Shown here piece by piece: positions 51,601-62,700 of a DNA stretch of 64,000 nt. Made by a program: the position numbers and the translations under genes. The stretch comes from Paludibacter jiangxiensis. GTDB lineage: Bacteria; Bacteroidota; Bacteroidia; Bacteroidales; Paludibacteraceae. The stretch's first letter is position 1. Every line of letters starts with the position of its first letter. The notes under the pieces are model-generated. The model was not told where the DNA came from. It saw only the letters and a program-made list of their open reading frames with translations, and searched no databases. Location of the stretch: contig NZ_BDCR01000001.1 in NCBI RefSeq assembly GCF_001618385.1, forward strand, positions 930,001-994,000. The letters are read 5' to 3'.

Positions 51601-54600
51601 GTTATAAGCCAACATTCCGGAATGATGGAGTTTGATCACAGAGTTCCATGCATCGTTGGCACTGGTCCAGTATTGAGGCGGAGAAACGGCAGCCGTCCAT
51701 TCCGTCTTGGTCGGTATACGCCAACCGAGGCCAAGCAACAGGTTACAAGGGTCATTGGCAGTAACCCAACCACTACTTTCCGAGATGCTTGATGTCCAAG
51801 CAGTCCAGGCGTTGGACGGCGTGAGGGTAGATCCATCATGCTTGTACCCTTGTGAACGGTTGAATTGCCAGTACCAGCCGGCAGAAGCTTCCGAAGCATC
51901 GGTCAAAGCAGTAGCCTGATGGTCAGCCCCCAGGTTTTGTGTTAGCCAGCAGGCCGCACTACCCGATATGGTGGTGTTGATAGAGTGATAGGTAACGGTC
52001 TTGGTTACCGGAGCTCCATTCAGGCCGGCAGTATGAATCACATCAAATGCCCTCGGACATATTTTGAAACTGGTCACAACAGGACTGTATCCGGTTCCCT
52101 GACTATTTATGGCATAAGCACGTACATAATAAGTCGGACCTTCCGTTAAACCGGTCATAGTTGCAGAGAAAGTGCCGACACCACTTCCGGAAACAATTTT
52201 ATTATCAGATGTTGTTGGATTTCCTGTCGTGTTCCAACAGATACCCCGTTCACTTACAGGAGATCCCCCGTCAGTAGGTACGGTTGCCGAACAATCTGCC
52301 GTTGTTGTCTTTATTGTTGCATCTGGTATAGAAACATTGCTTACCATTGGAACTGCAGCGCTTACTGCCTGACGTATACAACGCAGTGGAGCCGCAATCG
52401 ATTTGCCACTATATGTAACCACACTTGCACCGGAGTATAAATACATCATATAACCGTTATCCGTACCATATTGTGTGTTGGACCAGTACCAGCCATAAGT
52501 CCCTTTATTGGTAATTGCACCGCCACTCAGGTAACCTGTCATGTGTAGTTTAAGTACCGAGTTGAATGCATCTGCCGGGCTACCCCAGTTTTGAGGAGGA
52601 GCATCGGCATTCAGCCATTCGTTATATGTCGGTATACGCCATCCTGTACCCAGCAGCAGACTACAGGGATCATTAGCGGGTGCCCAGTTAGCGTTTTCGG
52701 ATATGCTTGGCCACGTTTCCCATGCATTCTTCGGCAACCAGCTGGATGTTCCGTTGGGAATATACCCTTTTGAACGGTTGAATTGCCAGTACCAGCCAAG
52801 TGCGGCATCTGATCCGTCATTAGTGGCTGAAGCCTGTTGATCAGCACCAAGGTTTTGTGTCAGCCAGCAAGCCGGACTACCTGAAATACTGGAACTGATA
52901 GAATGATATGTCACCGTTTTGCTTACCGGAGCTCCGTTTGTTCCAGCAGTATGAATTACAGTAAATTCTTGCGGGCAAATCTTGAAGCTGGTTACCGTAG
53001 GACTGTATGTTGTTCCTTTACTGTTGGTTGCATAAGCACGGACATAATAGACTGGCCCTTCCGACAAACTGCCCATAACGCCTGTGAAATTACCAATTCC
53101 ACTACCAACTTTTATGACATTATCAGTCAATGTCGGGGTGGCACCGGTGGTATTCCAGCATAAGCCTCTTTCGGTCACCGTAGCCCCTCCATCCGAAGCC
53201 ACTGTCGCCGTTCCTGCTGCTGTATTAGCCGTCATTCCCGAAGTTGGGAAAGTGATATTACTTACAGACGGAGCCGATATGACAACAGCATCCCGGATAC
53301 ACCGTAAAGGAGCAGCATATGCCTTGTCGAGATATGAAATGGAAGATCCCAGATAGATATCATCTCCGTTACTTGTATTGTATTGCGTATTAGCCCAGAA
53401 ATAACTGTAGCTACCACGGTTTTGCAACGCACCACTGTTATAAGCTAAAAGTCCGGAATGATGGAGTTTGATCACAGAGTTCCATGCATCATTGGCACTA
53501 GTCCAGTATTGAGGCGGAGAAACAGCCGCAGTCCATTCCGTCTTGGTCGGTATACGCCAACCAAGGCCAAGCAATAGGTTACAGGGATCATTGGCAGTAA
53601 TCCAACCACTGCTTTCCGAGATGCTTGAGATCCATGCAGTCCAGGCATTTGACGGAGTCAGTGTAGATCCATCATGTTTGTAACCTTGTAAGCGGTTGTA
53701 CTGCCAGTACCAGCCGGCAGAGGCTTCCGAAGCATCGTTCAAAGCTGTAGCCTGATGATCAGAGCCCAGGTTTTGCGTTAGCCAGCAGGCAGCGCTACCC
53801 GATATGGTTGTATTAATAGAGTGATAGGTCACGGTCTTACTTACCGGAGCACCATTCAAGCCGGCTGTATGAATAACATTGAACAATCTTGGGCATATTT
53901 TGAAACTGGTCACAACAGGACTGTATGCCGTTCCCTGACTGTTGGTCGCATAAGCACGAACATAGTATGTCGGGCCTTCAACTAAATTAGTCATACTACC
54001 GGCAAATGAACCTAACCCTGATCCACCAACAATTAAGCTATCCGCAGTAGTTGGAGTTCCCGTTGTATTCCAACAGAACCCACGCGAAGTAACGGTTGCT
54101 CCTCCGTCGGTTGTAACGACTGCAGAGCAGATAGTCTTGGCGGCGCTCATTGTTGAATCAGGTATAGATACATTGCTGACCATAGGAACAGAAAGCGTTA
54201 CTCCCTGACGTATACAACGTACCGGAGCAGCAATCGATTTGCCACCATATGTAATCATACTTGCACCGGAATACAGGTACATCATATACCCGTTGTCCGT
54301 ACCATATTGTGTGTTGGACCAGTACCAACCGTAAGATCCTTTGTTGGTAATTGCACCGCCACTCAGGTAACCGGTCATGTGCAGTTTAAGTACCGAGTTG
54401 AATGCGTCAGCCGGGGTGCCCCAGTTTTGAGGAGGAGCATCGGCGTTCAGCCATTCGTTATATGTCGGTATACGCCATCCTGTACCCAGCAACAGATTAC
54501 ATGGGTCGTTAGCGGGAGTCCAGTTAGTGTTTTCGGATATGCTTGGCCACGTTTCCCATGCATTTTTCGGCAACCAGCTGGATGTACCATTGGGGATATA

Positions 54601-57600
54601 CCCTTTCAAACGGTTGAACTGCCAGTACCAACCGATTGTAGAGTCATTGGCATCTGAGAATGAGGTAGCCTGCTTGGAAGCACCTAAATTCTGTGTCAGC
54701 CAGCAAGCCGGACTGCCTGAAATACTCGAGCTTACAGAATGGTATGTCACTGTCTTGCTTACCGGAGCTCCGTTTACACCAGCTGTATGGATGACCGAGA
54801 ATGTTTGCGGACATAACTTGAAGCTGGTTACAGCCGGACTGTATGTTGTTCCTTTGCTATTTGTAGCATAGGCTCTGACATAATACGTTTGAGATTCCGA
54901 CAAACCGGACATTGTCAGGGTAAAGTTTCCAAGATCGATATCTCCATCAGTAATTACATTGTCCGACAGAGTAGGAGCTATTGTCGATGAATTATTCCAA
55001 CAAAGTCCACGTGCTGTGATAGCAGAACCTCCATCAGAAGCCACGGTTGCAGTTCCGTCTGCCGTAGTAGCCGTCATTCCCGAAGTTGGGAAGGTGATGT
55101 TACTTACAGAAGGAGCCGATATGACAACAGCGTCACGAAGACAACGCAAAGGAGCTGCATATGCCTTGTCGAGATATGAAATGGAAGACCCCAGATAAAT
55201 ATCATCTCCATTGCTGGTATTGTACTGTGTACTAGCCCAGAAATAACTGTAACTACCACGGTTTTGCAAAGCACCACTGTTGTATGCCAAAAGACCTGAA
55301 TGATGGAGTTTGATAACAGAGTTCCATGCATCGTTGGCGCTGGTCCAGTATTGAGGTGGCGATACGGCTGCAGTCCATTCCGTTTTGGTCGGTATACGCC
55401 AACCGAGGCCAAGCAATAGGTTACAGGGATCGTTGGCTGGAACCCACACGCTACTTTCAGATATACTGCTTATCCACGGAGTCCATGCATTTGACGGAGT
55501 CAGGGTAGATCCATCGTGCTTGTACCCTTGTGAGCGGTTGAACTGCCAGTACCAGCCGGCAGAAGCTTCCGAAGCATCGTTCAAAGCTGTCGCCTGATGG
55601 TCAGCTCCCAGGTTTTGCGTTAGCCAGCAGGCGGCACTACCCGATATGGTTGTATTAATAGAATGATAGGTCACAGTCTTAGTTACCGGAGCACCATTCA
55701 GCCCGGCGGTATGTATCACGTCAAATGCCCTCGGACATATTTTGAAACTGGTTACAGCAGGGCTATAAGCGACACCTTTGCTATTGATAGCATAAGCACG
55801 TACATAGTAAGTTGGACCCTCAGATAGTCCACCAAGGGTTGCTGTGTATACTCCAAGTCCTTCTCCTACAGCGATCTTGTTATCAGTTATTACAGGCGTT
55901 GAACCTGTGGTATTCCAACAAACACCTCTTTCCGTAACTTTTGCACCTCCATCTGTTGCTACTGTTGCTATGCCGGCTGCTTTTGTCGTTGTTATGGTCG
56001 AATCAGGAATGACAACATTGCTGACCATAGGAACAGAAAGCATTACTCCCTGACGTATACAACGTACCGGAGCAGCAATCGTTTTGCCACCATATGTAAT
56101 TATACTTGCACCGGAATACAGATACATCATATATCCGTTGTCCGTACCATATTGTGTGTTGGACCAGTACCAACCATAAGTTCCTTTGTTGGTAATTGCT
56201 CCGCCACTCAGGTAACCTGTCATGTGCAGTTTAAGCACAGAATTGAATGCGTCAGCCGGGGTGCCCCAGTTTTGAGGAGGAGCATCGGCGTTCAGCCATT
56301 CGTTATATGTCGGTATACGCCATCCTGTACCCAGTAGCAGATTACAGGGATCGTTAGCGGGTGCCCAGTTAGCGTTTTCGGATATGCTTGGCCATGTTTC
56401 CCATGCATTTTTCGGCAACCAGCTGGATGTACCGTTTGGTATATACCCTTTCAAACGGTTGAACTGCCAGTACCAGCCAAGAGCAGCATCTGATCCGTCA
56501 TTAGAAGCTGAAGCCTGTTTATCAGCTCCCAGGTTCTGTGTCAGCCAGCAAGCCGGACTGCCTGCTATACTCGAACTGATAGAGTGGTAAGTGACGGTTT
56601 TGGTAACCGGAGCTCCATTTGCTCCTGCAGTATGAATTATAGTAAATTCTTGCGGACATATCTTAAAGCTGGTTACAGTAGGACTATAAGCTGTTCCCTT
56701 ATTGTTGATTGCGTATGCACGGACGTAGTAAGTCGAATCTTCCGATAAATCCTCTATCTTTAACGTAAATGTACCTATAGACGCATCTGCATCTTTGATT
56801 ACGTGATTAGATACGGTTGGTGCAGTTGTCGATGATGTATTCCAGCACAATCCACGTTCGGTTACGGTCGCTCCTCCATCGGAAGCCACTGTAGCAGTTC
56901 CTGTTGCTGTAGTAGCCGTCATTCCTGACGTTGGGAATACGATGTTACTTACAGAAGGAGCTGTTATGGTAACAGCATCACGGATACAGCGCAATGGAGC
57001 AGCATAAGCCTTATCGAGATATGAAATGGAAGAACCCAGATAGATATCATCTCCGTAACTTGTATTGTATTGTGTACTAGCCCAGAAATAACTGTAGCTA
57101 CCACGGTTCTGCAAAGCACCGCTGTTATAAGCCAAAAGTCCGGAATGATGCAGTTTTATGACAGAATTCCATGCCGCTGTTGCACTGGTCCAGTATTGAG
57201 GAGGAGAAACAGCTGCAGTCCATTCAGTCTTGGTCGGGATACGCCAACCGAGACCAAGCAACAGGTTACATGGGTCGTTGGTTGTAACCCATACGCTACT
57301 TTCCGAGATGCTTGATACCCAAGGAGTCCAGGCATTTGACGGAGTCAGGGTAGAACCGTCGTGTTTGTACCCTTGTGAGCGGTTGAACTGCCAGTACCAG
57401 CCGGCCGAAGCTTCCGAAGCATCGGTCAAAGAAGTAGCCTGATGATCAGCTCCCAGGTTTTGTGTTAGCCAGCAGGCAGCACTACCCGATAGGGTGGTGT
57501 TGATCGAATGGTAAGTAACAGTTTTAGTTACCGGAGCACCATTCAGCCCGGCGGTATGTATCACATCAAATGACCTTGGACATATTTTGAAACTGGTTAC

Positions 57601-59700
57601 AACAGGGCTGTAGGCAGTTCCCTTGCTGTTTGTGGCATACGCACGTACATAATAGGTTGGCCCTTCTTCAAGGTCAGCAAGTGAAATGGTAAACGTTCCT
57701 GTTCCGTTCCCACCTGAGATAGTATTATCCGATAGCGTCGGATTTCCTTTTGTATTCCAGCATAGTCCTCTGCTGGTAACCGCAGCACCTCCGTCAAGAA
57801 CTACAGTGGCAATACCGTCTGCAGTTGTAGACGTGAGAGTTGAATCCGGAATCACCACTGCACTAACAGAAGGAATCGTTGGCGTCAATGATTGACGTAT
57901 ACAACGTAGTGGAGCGCCAATTGTTTTTCCACCATATGTAACCACACTTGCCCCCGGATACAGATACATCATATAGCCGTTATCCGTACCATATTGCGTA
58001 CTAGACCAATACCATCCATAAGATCCTTTGTTGGTAATTGCACCACCACTAAGGTATCCGGTTACGTGTAGTTTAAGCACCGATTTAAATGCGTCAGTCG
58101 GACTGGTCCAGTTTTGAGGAGGAGCATCGGCATTCAGCCATTCATTATATGTCGGTATACGCCATCCTGTACCAAGCAACAGATTACAGGGATCGTTAGC
58201 GGGTGTCCAGTTAGCGTTTTCGGATATGCTTGGCCACGTTTCCCATGCATTTTTGGGCAGGTAGCTTGAGGTTCCGTTAGGAATATACCCTTGCGAACGG
58301 TTGAACTGGAAGTACCAGCCGATGGTTGAATCGTTGGCATCGGTTACCGATGTTGGTGCTTTATAAGCTCCCAGATTTTGAGTTAGCCAGCATGCCGTTT
58401 TTCCTGATAAATCTGCGGCAATAGAGTGGTAGGTAACGGTTCGTGTTACTGGAGCCCCATTGGTACCGGCTGTATGTATGACATCAAATTTGGTCGGACA
58501 ACTGATAATTGTTGTTACCGAAGGACTATAAGCCGTTCCGTATTTATTGGTTGCATAAGCACGCACATAATAGGTGGTACCTTCAACCAGATCATCCATG
58601 GTTCCCTGGAACGATCCTGTACCTGACCCTCCGCTAACAATGTTATCGGCTATTGTCGGAGTACCCGTCGTGTTGTAACATAATCCACGAGCAGTTACAG
58701 AAGCTCCGCCATCGGATACAACAACAGCAATACCAAGAGCTGACGTTGTTGTACGCGAGCTATCCGGTAATGTGATATTACTTACCATCGGAATGCCGCG
58801 GGCAATGGTATCACGGATACAACGCAAAGGAGCAGCGTAAGCTTTATCTAAATATGATATAGAATACCCATTGTATATGTAGTCTCCGTAACTAGTATTG
58901 TATTGTGTGCTTGCCCAGAAATAGCTGTAGCTACCACGGTTCTGTAATGCGCCACTATTATATGCCAACAATCCTGAATAATGAAGTTTAAGTACTGATT
59001 TCCATGCATCGTTAGAACTTGCCCAGTTTTGAGGAGCTCCCGCGGCAGCACTCCATTCTGTTTTTGTAGGAATACGCCATCCGAGACCCAACAGCATGTT
59101 ACAAGGATCGTTCGATGCACTCCAGCCGCTACTTTCGGAAATACTGCTTACCCACGGTGTCCATGCATTGGATGGAGTCAGGGTAGAACCGTCGTGCTTA
59201 TACCCTTGCAGACGGTTAAATTGCCAGTACCATCCGGCGCTTCTTTCAGCCGATTCCGTCAGTGCTTTTGCCAGTGTGTCGGCACCCAGGTTTTGTGTCA
59301 GCCAGCATCGGAGCGCTCCCGTAATCTTAGTACTTACAGAATGGTACAATACCGTTTTGGAAACAGGTGCACCGTTGAATCCGGCGACGTGAATAGCCGT
59401 AAATGTAGACGGACAACTCTTGAAGCTGCTTCCGTCAGGACCATAGCCTACCCCTGCACTGTTCACGGCAAAAGCACGCACATAGTAGCTCGGGCCTTCT
59501 TTCAGACCAGAGATGCTGTCTTTGAATATACCTATACCAATGCCGCTGTCAATGATTACATTGTCGGCCATCGTCGGATTACCGGTAGTGTTCCAGCAAA
59601 TACCACGTTTGGTCACCGCAGCGCCACCGTCGTCAATAATTTCGGCGGTAGTAACAACCGAAGTATCGGTAATTGACGAGAATTTAGCTTCACCTACTAT
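48700..59700 (-). repeat. Six A-B supermodules, period ~1.84 kb (coding)
   Basis: The sequence encoding the A-type 'AYAAPLRC' region recurs at about 49637, 51479, 53315, 55157, 57002 and 58835 (steps 1842, 1836, 1842, 1845, 1833). The B-type 'GTDNGYMM' region recurs at about 48787, 50611, 52451, 54289, 56134 and 57976. Copies A2-A6 are nearly identical in DNA over long stretches; A1 and B1 (toward 59 kb) are the most diverged. Confidence 0.9.
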
Positions 59701-62700
59701 TGGCGGTATCGGCAGCGTTCGTACCGTATCTGTTTTGCCATATGTTGTGCCTAAACTATTGGTTGCATAGGCTCTGATAAAGTATACGCTGTCGTGTTCG
59801 AGCCCTTTTATGGTACTGGTGAAGCTTCCAAGTCCGTTGCCATTCACTGTCTTTGTTATCAGGGAAATTGACGGAACTACCGTGCTGCTCCAGCAAACAC
59901 CTCTTACCGTTACCGGCATACCACCATCCGTAAGTACTTTACCTCCTGAAATTATTCCGGTACTCCAGATTGAGTCGGCTTTAGCGGTAATTACAGTCGG
60001 AGTGGTCAGTGTGGTTAAGGTATCGACATTCCCATAGTTGATACCCATTGTGTTGATAGCATAAGCTCTCACGTAGTAGGTGGTACCTTCTTTCAGACTG
60101 TCAAGAGCCAGCGAATAAGTTCCGGTGCTTGCCGTTGAGTGTGCCTCGTGCAGGCTGTCGATGGTTGGTATTCCGGCGTAACTGTAGCAAACACCGCGTC
60201 CGGTTATCGGTGCACCGCCATCGCTGGTAATGTTACCGCCACTCACAGCCGTAAACTGCCATACCGATTTTGCTTTTAACGTTATAACAGTAGGCAATGT
60301 CGGTGTGGTAAATTTAACCGGAGACGTGCTGAATCTGATACCAACGCTGTTGGTTGCATACGACCAGATATAGTATGTTGTATTTGGTGTCAGGTTTATC
60401 ACTGTGCCGCTGATAGCGGTACCGCCCGCACCATTCGATACGAGACTGTCACCCGGATTAATGCCGGTAGGCTTGATACCTGTAGTGTTCCAGTAAACGC
60501 CTTTGTCCATGATTGGCGATCCGCCGTCGGTAATTACCGAAGCAACTGCATCTGCCGTTGTCATTTTGATGTTTGACATAACGGGGATGCTTACCGTAGG
60601 ACGAACCGGATAAGTCACGACACTATCCTGCAAACCATAAGCAGTTCCCAGACTATTTGTTCCGAATGCACGGATGTAGTATTTCTTGCCTGGCAACAAA
60701 CCGGTTATTGAGCTGGTGAAGCTTCCTGTTCCTCCCGTGCTGGCAAATAGTTTGGAGCTTAGAGACGTCGTGGGGTTCGGAGTAAGACTCCAGCAGACTC
60801 CGCGTTCATTTACAGGCATACCACCGTCATTCAGAATGGTACCTCCGCTTATAGCCAACGTACTGTCAACGTAAGTATGAGGTGTTGTAGTTACAGTCGG
60901 TAATTCTACAGGATGTGTTTTGAACATCACCTGACTTCCGTAAGAAGTACCTACAGCATTGGTTGCGTAAGCTCTCAGGTAGTAAACGGTTTCCGGCTTC
61001 AATCCCGTCATGTTTGCGAAGAACTCTCCAATGCCGGTAGTGGTGTTGTCTACTGTTTTAGTGTCAAGCGCAATAGTCGGATTACTGTAAGTACTCCAGC
61101 AAAGACCACGAGCCAGAATCGGAGAACGCCCGTCGTCGGTGATCTCGCCTCCACTGGTAGCAGTGGTTGCAATGATATTAGTAACCGGCTTGGTTGCTGT
61201 TAATGTGGGAAGGGCATCCGTTAGTATCGTTTTTTCTATACCGTATGCCGTACCGATTTTGTTTACTGCGTAAGCCCGAACGTAGTAAAGCGTATTGGGG
61301 GATAAGCCGGTAATCGAACTTACATAGCTGTCGGTACCTGACCCGTCGTATGTGCGAATATCATCCACGGTCGGGTTGGTATGGGTAGCCCAGCAGAGCC
61401 CTTTCAGCGTAACCGGAGCACCGCCGTCGCTGGTAATGTCGCCACCGCTCTTGGCTGTATAACCACCTACCTGAGTAATATCTTTCGTGAGGAGGCGGGG
61501 AGCTGTCGGGAATATAGTGACGCTTACCTGGTTGCCGTATGCTGTTCCTGCACTATTGGTTGCGTAAGCTCTTACGTAGTATGTAAGGCTCATGCTCATA
61601 CCGGTGATTGTGCTGGTGAACGACCCGCTGCCCGTTCCATCACTTGTTTTGTTGACGCTTACCGTATCAGGGATAAAGTTTGCGTTTGTACTCCAGAGTA
61701 CACCCCGGGCGGTAACAGCTGCACCTCCATTGTCTGTAATATTTCCACCGGTTACCACCGATGTTTTTGAAATGATCGTGGTATAGGTAGTTGTAATCGT
61801 TGGAGCAATGGCCGGAGTGGTGAATGCCCTTTCCTGTCCATACCCTGTACCTTGGTTGTTTGTTGCATAAGCACGTACGTAATACGTGGTAGCCGGTTTC
61901 AGACCGGTAAGCTTACTATCGAACGAATTACCTGTACGAGGATCATAGGTCGTTTTGGTTGAAAGACTGATTGTCGGATTATGGCCTATACTCCAGCAGA
62001 CACCCTGATTGGTGACCCCGGCTCCGCCATCGGCAATAATCTCTCCGCCACCGCTTGCCGAGATACCGTTGGCCGAAGCAGCTATACTGTCGGTTGTTAC
62101 TGTCGGAACTGTCAATGTTGTGAAGCTTAGTTCGTTTCCGTAAGCCACGCCGACTTTATTGATAGCAAACGCTCTGATATAGTAAGTCGTACCCGGCTTC
62201 AGGCTGCTCAATGCCGTGGTGAAGTAACCATTGCCGGTACCTGTTTGGGATACTTTGTTGACAACTACGGTATCGGCACGGAATCCTGAAACAGTGCTCC
62301 ACATCATACCACGGGTGGTAACAGGTTCACCTCCGTCGTCAGAAATGTAGCCTCCGCTGTATGCTGTTGTTCCTCCGATAGACCATGCATCGCGCGTAGT
62401 GAGCTTGGCAAGGGTAGCCGGATCGGTAATGAAGCTAAGCAGATTTCCATATGCTGTTCCTGCAACGTTGGTAGCATAAGCCATTATGTAATAGGTAGTG
62501 TTGCCTTTCAAACCTGTAATGTTACTGATAAACGAGCCGATACCTCCTCCGTTGTATGTTTTATGGACGGTTACCGTGTCGGGGTTGAACGACGCAATTG
62601 TGCTCCAAACTACACCACGAGATGTAACATATGAACCTCCGTCGTTGGCAATGTCACCACCGCTCGAAGCTTTTGTGCTTCCGGTTGCTGTAGCATAAGC

